DNA of 64,000 nucleotides from Amycolatopsis jiangsuensis (GTDB lineage Bacteria; Actinomycetota; Actinomycetes; Mycobacteriales; Pseudonocardiaceae): contig NZ_JACHMG010000001.1 of assembly GCF_014204865.1 (NCBI RefSeq), positions 6,102,501 to 6,166,500 on the forward strand, read 5' to 3'. A program made the translations under genes and the position numbers. Below the pieces are notes generated by a model. That model had not been told where the DNA came from. It ran no database searches and worked only from the letters and a program-made list of their open reading frames with translations. Shown here one piece after another: positions 24,608 through 33,205 of the stretch (the first letter of the stretch is position 1; the number at the start of each line of letters is the position of its first letter).

Positions 24608-25928
24608 CGAGTACCTCCTGCAGGACGGCACGGGGGTCTTCCCTCGCGAGCCGGTGGTGGGCCGCGACGACCCGGGCGCGGAAGGCCGGGTCACCGGGGA
24701 AGATCACGTCGAGCGGCAACGCAGCCGCCCGCAGTTCCGTGGCCAGCGGATCCACCAGGTGCTCGGTGGTCTCGACGTGCCGCGTCCAGGCCGCGACCAC
24801 GAACGGCAGCCAACGGGGTTCGCGTCCGGCGGCCCGCAGATCGGTGACGGTCTCGAGCAGCCGCGGACCGACCTTCTGCGAACCGTCGCTCGCGACCTGG
24901 GCGGTGGTGTGCCGCAACGCGCGGTTGGCGAACCGGGCGAGTGTGGTCCGGACGTACTCCTCGAAGTCCACTTCGGACGGTGGATCGAGCACTGGCAGCA
25001 CATCGTCGGCGAGCATGGCCGTACACGCGTCGCGCAGCACCGGATCGTGCACGGCGTCGGCGATCGACTCGTGGCCCACCAGGAGCCCGAAGTAGGCGAG
25101 CATCGAGTGGCTGGCGTTCAGCACGCGCAGCTTGAGCCGTTCCCACGGCTCGACGTCCGCGGTCAGGACCGCACCGGCTTCGTCCCAGGCGGGCCGTCCG
25201 GTGGCGAAGGAATCCTCGATCACCCACTGGCTGAACGGTTCGGTCACCACCAGCGCGTCGTCGCGATAACCCAGCTCGTGTTCCGCTCCGGCGAGATCGG
25301 CGGTGGTGACAGCGGGCGCGATCCGGTCGACCATGGTGCCGGGGAACCGGACGTTGTCCTCGATCCAGCCGGCCAGCTCGGTCGACCCGGCCGCCTCGCA
25401 GAACTGCCGGACCAGCGTGCGCAGGAACTTCCCGTTGCCGGGCAGGTTGTCGCAGCAGACGACGGTGATCGGCGGGCCGGCAAGGCGGCGCCGGAGGCCG
25501 TGCACGAGCTGCCCGACGACGGTGACCGGCGCCTTGCCGGCCAGGTCGGCCGCGATCCCGGGATCGGCGAGGTCGAGTCGTCCGGTGGCGGGGTCGTGCC
25601 GGTATCCCTTCTCGGTCACGGTCAGCGTGACGACCCGGATCGCGGGCCGCGCCAGCAGATCCGGCACCTGCGCACCGGCTGCCACGCCGGCCAGTGCACC
25701 GACCACGCGGGGCGGGGCCGCCCCCTCGCCGCGCTCCACCACGGTGTACAGGTAGTTCTGCTTCGCCAGCACCGGGCGCATCCGGCTGCTCACCCCGACG
25801 ATGCCCCACGTGTGGTCTCCGCTCGCGCGCATCGCGTCCTCGGTGTACACCGCCTGGTGCACGCGGTGGAAAGCACCGAGTCCGAAGTGGACGATGCCCG
25901 CGGCTACGGGCCGGAACGGGGCCTGCAT
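24594..25928 (-). CDS. uxuB: fructuronate reductase / mannitol dehydrogenase-family enzyme
   Basis: A 444-residue NAD-dependent long-chain dehydrogenase that interconverts D-fructuronate and D-mannonate. The N-terminus holds GIVHFGLGAFHRVHQAVYTED (Rossmann) and the catalytic signature of polyol dehydrogenases appears as KLRVLNASHSMLAY (Lys, Asn, His). The start ATG at 25928 lies in TGATG, overlapping the stop of the kinase fragment. Neighbours ManD and Eda support the hexuronate assignment over mannitol or tagaturonate. Confidence 0.85.
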   Translation of the reverse strand: MQAPFRPVAAGIVHFGLGAFHRVHQAVYTEDAMRASGDHTWGIVGVSSRMRPVLAKQNYLYTVVERGEGAAPPRVVGALAGVAAGAQVPDLLARPAIRVVTLTVTEKGYRHDPATGRLDLADPGIAADLAGKAPVTVVGQLVHGLRRRLAGPPITVVCCDNLPGNGKFLRTLVRQFCEAAGSTELAGWIEDNVRFPGTMVDRIAPAVTTADLAGAEHELGYRDDALVVTEPFSQWVIEDSFATGRPAWDEAGAVLTADVEPWERLKLRVLNASHSMLAYFGLLVGHESIADAVHDPVLRDACTAMLADDVLPVLDPPSEVDFEEYVRTTLARFANRALRHTTAQVASDGSQKVGPRLLETVTDLRAAGREPRWLPFVVAAWTRHVETTEHLVDPLATELRAAALPLDVIFPGDPAFRARVVAAHHRLAREDPRAVLQEVLDGRG

Positions 25929-26044
25929 CACGACCACGTTCCCGCGGACCTGCCCATGCGGGCCGGGACTTCGTCGCCGAACGGCGGGAGCGTCGAGAAC
26001 TCCGCCAAGGGCTCACCGAGGAGCACCACGTCGTAGGGACTCAC
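25928..26044 (-). pseudogene. N-terminal remnant of a PfkB-type 2-keto-3-deoxygluconate kinase
   Basis: A GTG at 26044 overlaps the ManD stop (GTGA). It opens 38 codons: after a short start comes DVVLLGEPLAEFS, then PPFGDEVPARMG, matching the beginning of PfkB-family sugar kinases such as KdgK. The frame then ends in GTWS and a TGA that overlaps the uxuB ATG. A full kinase needs about 300 residues. The rest of the protein, including the GAGD active site, is missing, so this is a deletion scar joining manD to uxuB. The short peptide may still serve translational coupling. Confidence 0.75.
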
Positions 26045-27255
26045 CAGTCGTGCACCGACCCGTCGCGGCGGCGGTTGACCGGAAGGTACTTGGGGTCGTA
26101 CGGGAAATTCGCCGCGGCCGCCTCGTCGACCTCCACGCCCAGCCCCGGCAGCTCGCCCGGGTGCAGGTAGCCCTGCGACAACGTGTACGACGTGTGGAAG
26201 ACCTCGCTCGCCGGTTCGGCGTGGCCCATGTACTCCTGGATCCCGAAGTTCGGCACCGAAAGGTCCACGTGCAACGCGGCCGAGAGCGAAACCGGCGACA
26301 GGTCACCCGCGCCGTGTGAACCGGTGCGCACGCCGTACAGCTCCGCGAGGGCGAAGATCCGGCGCAGGTGCGTGATGCCGCCCGCGTGCGAGACCGAAGT
26401 CCGGATGTAGTCGATCAGCCGCTCGGTGATCAGCTGACGGCAGTCCCAGACGGAGTTGAACACCTCGCCGACGGCCAGCGGCGTCGTGGTGTGCTGGCGT
26501 ACGAGCCGAAACGCCTCCTGGTCCTCGGCCGGCGTCGGATCCTCGAGCCAGAACAGCCGGTGCGGCTCGAGATCGCGGCCCAGCCGTCCCGCTTCGGCCG
26601 GGCTGAGCCGGTGGTGCACGTCGTGCAGCAGGTGGAACCCGAACCCGAACCGCTCGCGCACCGCACCCAGCATCTCCGGCGCGAACCGCAGATAGGGCGC
26701 CGTGTCCCAGAGATCCTCGTGCGGGCGCGCGCCCGAGGCCGGCTCGTACACCGTCTGACCCGCACCCGGGATGCCGTAGGTCTTGTCCAGCCCCGGAACG
26801 CCGGACTGCGCGCGCACCGCGAGGTAACCCCGGTCGAGGTAGCGCGCGACGTCGTCGAGCAGCTCCGCCACGTCGCCGCCGCTGGCGTGCCCGTAGACCA
26901 GCACGCCGTCGCGGGCCGCGCCGCCGAGCAGCTGGTACACCGGCAGCCCGGCGAGCTTGCCCTTGATGTCCCACAGCGCGACGTCCACGGCGGCGATCGC
27001 GGTCATCGTCACCGGGCCGCGCCGCCAGTACGCGCCCTTGTACAGGTACTGCCACAGGTCCTCGATACGGTGCGCGTCGCGGCCGATCAGCAGCGGGCAG
27101 ACGTGCTCACGCAGGTAGGCCGCCACGGCGAGCTCACGCCCGTTGAGGGTCGCGTCGCCCCAGCCGACGACACCTTCGTCGGTGGTCACCTTGAGCGTCA
27201 CGTAGTTGCGGCCCGGCGCTGTGACGAGCACGTCGGCGGCGATGATCTTGGTCAT
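26041..27255 (-). CDS. manD: D-mannonate dehydratase, enolase superfamily (RspA/ManD type)
   Basis: A 404-residue enolase-superfamily enzyme converting D-mannonate to 2-keto-3-deoxygluconate. It begins with the ManD-type pattern [16 protein letters not shown] and carries [13 protein letters not shown]. The metal ligands fit as Asp in LHDVHHR, Glu in WLEDPTP and Glu in AVGEVFNS, with further family motif [12 protein letters not shown] and the tail [19 protein letters not shown]. Some close relatives have low activity or are regulatory (RspA). Here, uxuB and eda next door argue for true catabolism. Its ATG overlaps the stop of the transporter fragment. Confidence 0.9.
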   Translation of the reverse strand: MTKIIAADVLVTAPGRNYVTLKVTTDEGVVGWGDATLNGRELAVAAYLREHVCPLLIGRDAHRIEDLWQYLYKGAYWRRGPVTMTAIAAVDVALWDIKGKLAGLPVYQLLGGAARDGVLVYGHASGGDVAELLDDVARYLDRGYLAVRAQSGVPGLDKTYGIPGAGQTVYEPASGARPHEDLWDTAPYLRFAPEMLGAVRERFGFGFHLLHDVHHRLSPAEAGRLGRDLEPHRLFWLEDPTPAEDQEAFRLVRQHTTTPLAVGEVFNSVWDCRQLITERLIDYIRTSVSHAGGITHLRRIFALAELYGVRTGSHGAGDLSPVSLSAALHVDLSVPNFGIQEYMGHAEPASEVFHTSYTLSQGYLHPGELPGLGVEVDEAAAANFPYDPKYLPVNRRRDGSVHDW

Positions 27256-27566
27256 GCAGGCTGTCCTTCGGTGGTGGTGCGGTCGGCCGGACGAGGCCAG
27301 TCGGCGTATCCCGTGCCCCCACGGCGGCGCGGCGCGATCCGGTGTCCGACGTGGCTCCGCCCGATGCCGCCGGCCGGGCGCGCCGCGTAGGTGGGGAACG
27401 CGGTGAGGGTGCCCGGCAGCGGACTCACCGAGGGAAAGAAAACCTTGTCGAACACGAGGGCCGAAGCCGTGCCGTAGCCGAAGAGATCGTCATGTCCGGC
27501 CACGGTCTCGATCGGCAAGGCGCCGACCCTCCGCGTCGGGGACGGTCGGCTGAGCTCGGTCGGCAT
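27252..27566 (-). pseudogene. fragment of an MHS-family MFS transporter
   Basis: A 104-codon frame. Its N-terminal half aligns by eye with metabolite:H+ symporter starts: [28 protein letters not shown] and [10 protein letters not shown], then ARPAGGIG, where the family has VARPLGGI followed by GHxGDRxGR. The usual EWYDFF before GTASALV has become HDDLF, and after the first hundred residues the sequence turns into unrelated Arg/Pro-rich text. A full transporter is about 430 residues. It is decayed, but its stop overlaps the manD start and its start would be the first translated codon of the operon. Confidence 0.7.
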
Positions 27567-27609
27567 CGACCCTCCTCGAACTCGCGGTCCTCACCATGGA
27601 AGCACTACC

Positions 27610-27639
27610 ATACAAGTACTGCCATGCGGACGCTGTCAA
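27610..27639 (-). promoter_or_regulatory. promoter of the hexuronate operon with GntR site candidate
   Basis: On the minus strand a consensus -35 TTGACA (27634-27639) and TTGTAT (27610-27615) are 18 bp apart. The -10 lies in TACTTGTATGGTAGT, an imperfect dyad suited to an FCD-type GntR regulator, whose gene starts divergently at 27667. Confidence 0.55.
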
Positions 27640-27666
27640 GTGTTTTCCGACCGGTAAGGTGAGCGA

Positions 27667-28380
27667 ATGGCCAGAGCAGCAGGGAAACCGTCGGCGCGGG
27701 TGGTCGTGCACCGTGAGCTGCGGAACCGGATCGTCACCCTGAAGCTGGCGCCCGGTGCCCCGCTGTCGGAGAACGAGCTTGCGGCCGAGCTGTCGGTCAG
27801 CCGTACTCCCGTGCGCGAGGCGCTGCTGCTGCTCGCCGAAGAGGAGCTGGTGCAGGTTTTCCCGCAGCTGGGTACGTTCGTCTCCCGCGTCGATCCGCAG
27901 CGCGTGGCCGACGCGCAATTCGTCCGGGAAGCCGTCGAGGTCGCCTCACTCGCCGACGCCGCCGAGCGCCTGGACGCCCCGTCACTCGCCGCGCTGCGCC
28001 GGCTCCTCGACGCCCAGCGCGCGGCCGAACACGACACCGAAGCATTCTTTCAGCTCGACGAGGAGTTCCATCAGCTTCTGCTCACCGTCGGCGGGCACGC
28101 CAACACCTGGCGCACCGTCGTGTCGGCCAAGGCCCACCTCGACCGCGCCCGGCGTCTGGGGTTGCGCATGGTCAGCCCGGTGTCCGCACTGATCGACCAG
28201 CACACCGCCATAGTCGACCGCCTCGCCGACGGCGTTCTCGACGCGAGCGTGGCCGCCATGCGCACCCACCTGCAGCTGGTCTTCTCGGACGTCGAACGGA
28301 TCCGCAGCCATTCCCCCGAACTGTTCGCCACCGACGGCGCCCAGCGCCCCGTCCGCAAGACCATCACCGCCTGGACCTGA
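27667..28380 (+). CDS. GntR/FadR-type (FCD) regulator of hexuronate catabolism
   Basis: 237 residues. The N-terminal winged helix contains LAPGAPLSENELAAELSVSRTPVREALLLL, the GntR signature, followed by GTFVSRV. The C-terminal FCD domain carries the metal-ligand pattern DEEFHQLLL and late His residues (DQHTAIV, MRTHLQLVF). It is divergent from the manD-uxuB-eda operon, with the operon promoter in the shared 100 bp. It likely represses that operon until a hexuronate-derived ligand binds, as with UxuR/ExuR-type FCD proteins; ligand not established. Confidence 0.88.
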   Translation: MARAAGKPSARVVVHRELRNRIVTLKLAPGAPLSENELAAELSVSRTPVREALLLLAEEELVQVFPQLGTFVSRVDPQRVADAQFVREAVEVASLADAAERLDAPSLAALRRLLDAQRAAEHDTEAFFQLDEEFHQLLLTVGGHANTWRTVVSAKAHLDRARRLGLRMVSPVSALIDQHTAIVDRLADGVLDASVAAMRTHLQLVFSDVERIRSHSPELFATDGAQRPVRKTITAWT

Positions 28381-28508
28381 CGGCATTTTCCACGGCCGGG
28401 CAAGGAATCCCCCGCGGCGTTGGTGAGGACGTCGGTCCGGCGCCGCCTGAACGCCCCGACGTTGAACTCCCGGAAGATGAGGGTTCAGCATGGGTCGGGA
28501 ACAAGCAG

Positions 28509-28540
28509 AACCCCTGATCTGCTTACGACCAGGGGTTTTG
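28509..28540. terminator. terminator hairpin beside tRNA-Arg
   Basis: AACCCCTG (28509-28516) pairs with CAGGGGTT (28530-28537) around a 13-base loop; on the plus strand it is followed by TTG, on the minus strand it lies directly downstream of the tRNA. It probably ends the tRNA transcript. Confidence 0.6.
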
Positions 28541-28613
28541 TGCCCCCGGCAGGATTCGAACCTGCGACACCCGCTTTAGGAGAGCGGTGCTCTATCCCCT
28601 GAGCTACGAGGGC
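28541..28613 (-). tRNA. tRNA-Arg (anticodon CCU)
   Basis: A 73-nt cloverleaf on the minus strand: acceptor GCCCTCG pairs with CGGGGGC (one T-G pair), D-arm GCTC/GAGC, anticodon stem CCGCT/AGCGG with loop CTCCTAA giving CCU, and T-arm GCAGG-TTCGAAT-CCTGC. The 3' CCA is not encoded. A promoter-like TTGCCG (28653-28658) and TAGGCT (28631-28636), spaced 16 bp, lies upstream. Confidence 0.97.
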
Positions 28614-28630
28614 ATGTGTAGCCGATCCGG

Positions 28631-28658
28631 AGCCTACCGGGTCGTGGGTGGTCGGCAA
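28631..28658 (-). promoter_or_regulatory. candidate promoter of tRNA-Arg
   Basis: Minus-strand TTGCCG and TAGGCT with a 16-bp spacer, about 18 bp upstream of the tRNA 5' end. Confidence 0.5.
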
Positions 28659-28852
28659 GTGGCAGGCCATCCGACGGTTGGCTGCGTCCAGGTGGGTGAC
28701 GGCGCGGTGCCTCGACCAGCGGGTCGGCTGGGTGTGGCGGACCAGTGGGGTCACCTGGTCGTGTCTGGTTTCGAGACCGGGGGCAACAGTAGGTAATGTT
28801 CCGTGACGGGTGCGGGGAGCCGCCTCCAACCCAGGGCTGCCGGAGGGCTTCG

Positions 28853-29506
28853 TTGATCAAGCTGATGTTCGCCGACGACGAGGAACTGGTTCGGTCGGGG
28901 CTGCGTGCCATGATGTCGGGGGCTTCGGACATCGAAATCGTGGGCGAGGCCAGCGACGGCAGGTCCGCGGTCGAGGTCGCGCGGCGGTATCACCCCGACG
29001 TGGCCCTGCTCGACATCAAGATGCGGGCTCCGGACGACGGGATCCGGGCGTTGCGGGCCATTCTCGCGCTGCCGGATCCGCCCAGCGTCGCGATGCTGAC
29101 CACCTTCGACATCGACGAGTACGTCAGCCTCGCGTTGCGGCTCGGGGCGAACGGCTTCCTCCTCAAGGACATCGACCCGTCCGCTCTGCTGCGTGCGATC
29201 CGTGACCTGGCCAAGGGCGGCGCGGTACTCGACCCCGGCGTGGCGGCGCGGATGGTGCAGAGCCATCGCGACGAGCAGCGTGCCGCGCAGCCGGCGCGCA
29301 AGCTGCTCGCCTCGCTCTCCGAGCGGGAGCGCGAGGTCGTGGCCCTGATCGGCCAGGGGCTTTCCAACGCGGAGATCGGCGGACGGCTCCACCTGTCCGA
29401 GGCGACCGTGAAGGGGTACGTCTCCGCGGTGCTGTCCAAGATCGGCGCCGCCAACCGGGTGCAGGCCGCGCTGCTGGCCTACCGCGGTGGGCTGCTCGAC
29501 CAGTAG
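28853..29506 (+). CDS. NarL/LuxR-type response regulator, orphan
   Basis: 217 residues from the TTG at 28853, preceded by CGGAGGG at ideal spacing; the protein then begins LIKLMFADDEELVRSGL, exactly where receiver domains start. The phospho-acceptor is the Asp in VALLDIKM, with Thr in LTTFD and Lys in LLKDID. The C-terminal HTH is SEREREVVALIGQGLSNAEIGGRLHLSEATVKGYVSAV-like (GerE). No histidine kinase gene is adjacent. An upstream in-frame extension would start in non-coding sequence. The TRIC channel gene follows 9 bp later, suggesting co-transcription. Confidence 0.87.
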   Translation: MIKLMFADDEELVRSGLRAMMSGASDIEIVGEASDGRSAVEVARRYHPDVALLDIKMRAPDDGIRALRAILALPDPPSVAMLTTFDIDEYVSLALRLGANGFLLKDIDPSALLRAIRDLAKGGAVLDPGVAARMVQSHRDEQRAAQPARKLLASLSEREREVVALIGQGLSNAEIGGRLHLSEATVKGYVSAVLSKIGAANRVQAALLAYRGGLLDQ

Positions 29507-29515
29507 AACCAGGGC

Positions 29516-30136
29516 ATGGTGCTGATCGCGCTCGAGTTCCTCGGACTGGTGGCGTTCGCGGCGTCCGGCGCGCTCGCCGCGGTGCGCGCTCGGCTGGATG
29601 TGTTCGGCGTGATCGTCCTCGGGCTCACCACCGCGCTCGGCGGCGGCATCATCCGCGACGTGCTGCTCGGCATCCATCCGCCGACCTCGCTGCGCAACTG
29701 GCCCTACCTGGCCGTCTGCGCGGCCACCGCGCTGATCGTGTTCGCCTTCCACCCCCAGGTCGCCCGGCTCCGGCGGGCGGTACTGCTCGCGGACGCGCTC
29801 GGGCTCGGCGTGTTCGCCACGGCGGGGACCACCGTGGCGCTGAGCGCGGGCGCGACCGTGTACGCGGCCTGCCTCATCGGCATGACCAGCGGAATCGGTG
29901 GTGGCGCGGTCCGTGATCTGCTGCTGCGCGAGATCCCGCTCGTGCTGCGCAAGGAGATCTACGCCGTGGCCGCGCTCACCGGAGCGGTGTGCGTCGGCGT
30001 CGGTCACGTTCTGCGACTGCCCTCGGGTCCGGTGACCGTGGTGGCCGCGGCGATGGTGGTGGCGATCCGGGTCGTGTCCCTCTGGCGGCAGTGGAACGCG
30101 CCGGTCGCGAGGCCGCCCGCGGAAGGTCCTTCGTGA
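29516..30136 (+). CDS. TRIC-family (UPF0126) cation channel protein
   Basis: 206 residues with about seven hydrophobic helices and the internal duplication typical of prokaryotic TRIC channels. Each repeat carries a glycine-rich kinked helix: TTALGGGIIRDVLLG and TSGIGGGAVRDLLLREIP. Such channels are trimeric and conduct monovalent cations. It directly follows the orphan response regulator and precedes MprA-type genes. A C-terminal basic tail is cytoplasmic. Confidence 0.9.
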   Translation: MVLIALEFLGLVAFAASGALAAVRARLDVFGVIVLGLTTALGGGIIRDVLLGIHPPTSLRNWPYLAVCAATALIVFAFHPQVARLRRAVLLADALGLGVFATAGTTVALSAGATVYAACLIGMTSGIGGGAVRDLLLREIPLVLRKEIYAVAALTGAVCVGVGHVLRLPSGPVTVVAAAMVVAIRVVSLWRQWNAPVARPPAEGPS

Positions 30137-30150
30137 GTTTTGTGTGTGTT

Positions 30151-30167
30151 CTTAGGCGGGTCTCAGC
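30151..30167 (+). promoter_or_regulatory. MprA-box-like direct repeat upstream of mprA
   Basis: CTTAGG-CGGGT-CTCAGC: two related hexamers whose starts are 11 bp apart, ending 21 bp before the mprA ATG. The same spacing and near-identical hexamers occur before pepD (34326-34342). Direct-repeat boxes of this kind are known for mycobacterial MprA, which autoregulates. Confidence 0.55.
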
Positions 30168-30188
30168 ACTCTGCGTAAGACTGGCGCC

Positions 30189-30881
30189 ATGCGCATCCTC
30201 GTGGTGGACGACGACCGTGCCGTCCGTGAGTCACTCAGGCGGTCCCTGGAGTTCAACGGCTACACCGTGGAGCTGGCCAGCGACGGTGCGCTGGCACTGG
30301 AGGCGATCCTCGCCAACCGGCCCGACGCGATGGTGCTCGACGTGATGATGCCCCGCCTCGACGGGCTCGAGGTGGCGCGCCGGCTGCGCAGCACCGGCGA
30401 CGACCTGCCCATTCTCGTGCTGACCGCGCGCGACACCGTATCCGACCGGGTCTCCGGCCTCGACGCCGGCGCCGACGACTACCTGCCCAAGCCGTTCGCC
30501 CTGGAGGAACTGCTCGCCCGGTTGCGCGCGCTGCTGCGCCGCGCCTCGCCGGAAAACCAGCAGGGCGAGGTGAGCGAGGCGCTGTCGTTCGCCGATCTGA
30601 CGCTGGACCCCGGCACACGCGAGGTCCGCCGCGGCGGCCGCGAGATCAGTCTCACCCGCACCGAGTTCGCGCTGCTCGAGCTGTTCCTCTCGTACCCCAA
30701 GCACGTGCTGACCCGCGGAAGGATCCTGGAGGAAGTATGGGGTTACGACTTCCCGACGTCGGGCAACGCGCTGGAGGTCTACGTCGGCTACTTGCGTCGC
30801 AAGACCGAAGCCGACGGGGAGCCGAGGCTGATCCACACGGTGCGCGGAGTGGGGTACGTCCTGCGCGAAACCCCGCCGTGA
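30189..30881 (+). CDS. mprA: OmpR-family response regulator, MprA-like
   Basis: A 230-residue regulator. Receiver: [13 protein letters not shown] acidic pocket, phospho-Asp in [12 protein letters not shown], Lys in [14 protein letters not shown]-binding winged helix at the C-terminus with [29 protein letters not shown] and [24 protein letters not shown]. Its stop overlaps the GTG of the sensor kinase (GTGA). The neighbourhood (kinase, then pepD, then moaB2 and mscL) follows M. tuberculosis Rv0981-Rv0985c, where MprA controls envelope-stress genes including pepD and sigma factors. Name given on similarity and synteny. Confidence 0.85.
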   Translation: MRILVVDDDRAVRESLRRSLEFNGYTVELASDGALALEAILANRPDAMVLDVMMPRLDGLEVARRLRSTGDDLPILVLTARDTVSDRVSGLDAGADDYLPKPFALEELLARLRALLRRASPENQQGEVSEALSFADLTLDPGTREVRRGGREISLTRTEFALLELFLSYPKHVLTRGRILEEVWGYDFPTSGNALEVYVGYLRRKTEADGEPRLIHTVRGVGYVLRETPP

Positions 30882-32299
30882 CCGACGAACCCGCAGTGTC
30901 GACTGTGGACGTCGGTGATCCCCGTGGCGAGCGTTGGGGCACTCGCCGGTTCTCCCTGCGCGGCCGGGTCACGATGCTGGCCGCGGCCTGTGTTGCCGGC
31001 GCCGTGGCGCTCGTTTCGCTGTGCGCTTACCTGATCGTGCAGAGCAACCTCTACCAGCAGCTCGATGACAACCTGCTGGCGCGCGCCGACGCCGCGGTGA
31101 ACTCGCCCCAGGTGCAGACGCAGCTGCAGCAGGTGCCCGGCGCCTTCCTGGCCAGTGCGGACCTGAAGATCGGCCAGCTCAACGGCTGGACCGGCGCGCT
31201 GGCCTATCCGCAGGCCGGTTCGCCGCCGCCGGTCAGCCAGAACGAGCTGGACGTGGCCGCCGGCCGGCGAACCCAGTCCCTGCGTACCGACAAGAACACC
31301 GGGACCCGGGTGGTCGCGCTGCCGATGGGGCACGGTGAGGCGATGGTGCTCGCGCAGTCGATGGCGCCCACCAAACAGGCGCTCAACGAACTCGCCGTGG
31401 TGCTGTTCCTCGTCGGCGGCGCCGGCATCGTGGTGGCCGCGGGGGCGGGCACGGCGGTGGCGCGGGCCGGGTTGCGACCGGTCGACCGGCTGACCTCGGC
31501 CACCGAACGCGTCGCCGCGACCGGCGACCTGCGGCCGATCCCGGTGAGCGGGGACGACGAACTGGCCCGGCTCACGCACAGCTTCAACACCATGCTCGGC
31601 ACGGTCGCCGATTCCCAGGAACGCCAGCGTCAGCTCGTCGCCGACGCCGGGCACGAGCTGCGCACGCCGCTGACTTCCTTGCGCACCAACCTGGAGCTGC
31701 TGCTTTCGGCGAGCAGGCCGGGGGCGCGGTCGCTGCCGGAGGAGGACCGCGCCGAGATCGAGGCCGACATCCGCGGCCAGCTCGACGAGCTCACCCAGCT
31801 CATCGGCGACCTCGTGGAGCTGGCCCGCCAGGACGAACCACGCGAGCTGACCGAACGGGTCGAACTGGTCGAGGTGGTGGAGCGCGCGCTGGACCGCGCC
31901 CGTCGCCGGGCCGGTGAAATCGAGTTCGACGTGTCCATGCAGCCGTGGGTGCTCACCGGCGACAACAGCGCGCTCGAACGTGCGGTGCTCAACCTGCTCG
32001 ACAACGCGGTCAAGTTCTCGCCGCCGGGCTCGCGGGTGCGGGTGACACTGCGGCCGCTCGGCGACGGCACGGCCGTGGTCGAGGTCGCCGATTCCGGACC
32101 GGGCATCGCGGAAGAGGACCTGCCCAAGGTGTTCGACCGCTTCTACCGTTCCACGGAGGCCCGCACCCTGCCGGGCTCCGGGCTGGGGCTGGCCATCGTG
32201 CAGAACGCCGCGGTGCGCCACGGCGGCACGGTCTACGCCAACCGGGCGCCCGAGGGCGGCGCGCTGCTGACCATCCGGCTGCCCGGCGCACCGGGCTGA
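30878..32299 (+). CDS. mprB: sensor histidine kinase, MprB-like
   Basis: 473 residues from the GTG at 30878. Two membrane helices (about residues 32-55 and 165-190) bracket a periplasmic domain of about 105 residues. A HAMP linker follows, then the H-box [20 protein letters not shown] (phospho-His), the N-box [15 protein letters not shown], and G-boxes VADSGPGI and GSGLGLAIV. In mycobacteria MprB senses unfolded envelope proteins and is inhibited by DnaK outside the membrane. The gene is coupled to mprA. The unit is followed here by deoR-galT rather than directly by pepD. Confidence 0.87.
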   Translation: MTDEPAVSTVDVGDPRGERWGTRRFSLRGRVTMLAAACVAGAVALVSLCAYLIVQSNLYQQLDDNLLARADAAVNSPQVQTQLQQVPGAFLASADLKIGQLNGWTGALAYPQAGSPPPVSQNELDVAAGRRTQSLRTDKNTGTRVVALPMGHGEAMVLAQSMAPTKQALNELAVVLFLVGGAGIVVAAGAGTAVARAGLRPVDRLTSATERVAATGDLRPIPVSGDDELARLTHSFNTMLGTVADSQERQRQLVADAGHELRTPLTSLRTNLELLLSASRPGARSLPEEDRAEIEADIRGQLDELTQLIGDLVELARQDEPRELTERVELVEVVERALDRARRRAGEIEFDVSMQPWVLTGDNSALERAVLNLLDNAVKFSPPGSRVRVTLRPLGDGTAVVEVADSGPGIAEEDLPKVFDRFYRSTEARTLPGSGLGLAIVQNAAVRHGGTVYANRAPEGGALLTIRLPGAPG

Positions 32300-32404
32300 G
32301 CCGCCTCGCCCGGCCGGGGGACGCCGATCGCCACGTCCGCGCACGACATGTTTGATCGTGTAGGATTTTGTGTGGTTGAGGAGTTCGGGCTTGGGGAGTG
32401 GACG

Positions 32405-33205
32405 GTGCTCGCGCGGCAGCGACAGGCAGTGATTCTCGAAGAGGCACGCCGGACCGGAGCGGTCCGGGTCAGTGACCTCGTGACGAGGCTCGGCGTGTCC
32501 GACATGACGGTGCGCCGCGATCTCGACGTGCTCGCCGGCCGCGGCCTGGTGGAGAAGGTCTACGGCGGCGCGACCTCGGTGATCGGCAAGAGCACCGACG
32601 AGCCGGGGTTCGAAGCCAAGTCCGTGCGCCAGCGTGCGCAGAAGGAGGCCATCGCCGAGCTGGCCGCCACGCTCGTGAAGCCGGGCACCGCGATCGGCCT
32701 GTCCGCGGGCACCACCACCTGGACCCTCGCCCGCGCCCTCGACGGCGTCCCGGGGCTCACCATCGTGACCAACTCGATCCAGGTCGCCGACGTGCTGCGG
32801 GCCGCGGCCCAGCCGGACCGCACGGTGGTGCTCACCGGCGGGGTACGCACGCCGTCCGACGCGCTCGTCGGCCCGGTGGCCGTGCACAGCCTCCGGTCAC
32901 TGCACCTGGATCTGGTCTTCCTCGGCGTGCACGGGATGTCCAGCGGGCCGGGATTCACCACCCCGAACCTCACCGAGAGTGAGACCGACCGCGCGCTGGT
33001 GGAGGCCGGCCGCCGGCTCGCGGTGCTGGCCGACCACACGAAATGGGGCACGGTCGGCATTTCCACCATCGCGGACCTCGACGAGGCGGACGTGGTGGTG
33101 ACCGATGACGGCCTGTCCGAACCGGCGCGGGAAATCCTCGCCGAGCGGGCGGGAGAACTCATGATCGCCGAGACGGCGGAGAACCTCGAGGCTGAAGAAG
33201 CGTGA
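32405..33205 (+). CDS. DeoR-family repressor
   Basis: 266 residues from the GTG at 32405, which has GGGGAG at good spacing; an in-frame ATG at 32348 lies in the promoter region. The N-terminus has LARQRQAVILEEARR, the HTH VSDLVTRLGVSDMTVRRDLDVL and GLVEKVYGGA. The C-terminal sugar-phosphate-sensing domain shows GLSAGTTTWTLARAL and DLVFLGVHGMSS. Its stop overlaps the galT GTG, so it most likely controls galT in response to a galactose intermediate. Confidence 0.87.
   Translation: MLARQRQAVILEEARRTGAVRVSDLVTRLGVSDMTVRRDLDVLAGRGLVEKVYGGATSVIGKSTDEPGFEAKSVRQRAQKEAIAELAATLVKPGTAIGLSAGTTTWTLARALDGVPGLTIVTNSIQVADVLRAAAQPDRTVVLTGGVRTPSDALVGPVAVHSLRSLHLDLVFLGVHGMSSGPGFTTPNLTESETDRALVEAGRRLAVLADHTKWGTVGISTIADLDEADVVVTDDGLSEPAREILAERAGELMIAETAENLEAEEA

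Noticed and set aside
28541..28613. tRNA-Arg as an integration site with an att repeat
   Set aside because: No second copy of its 3' end and no integrase gene seen in this window.
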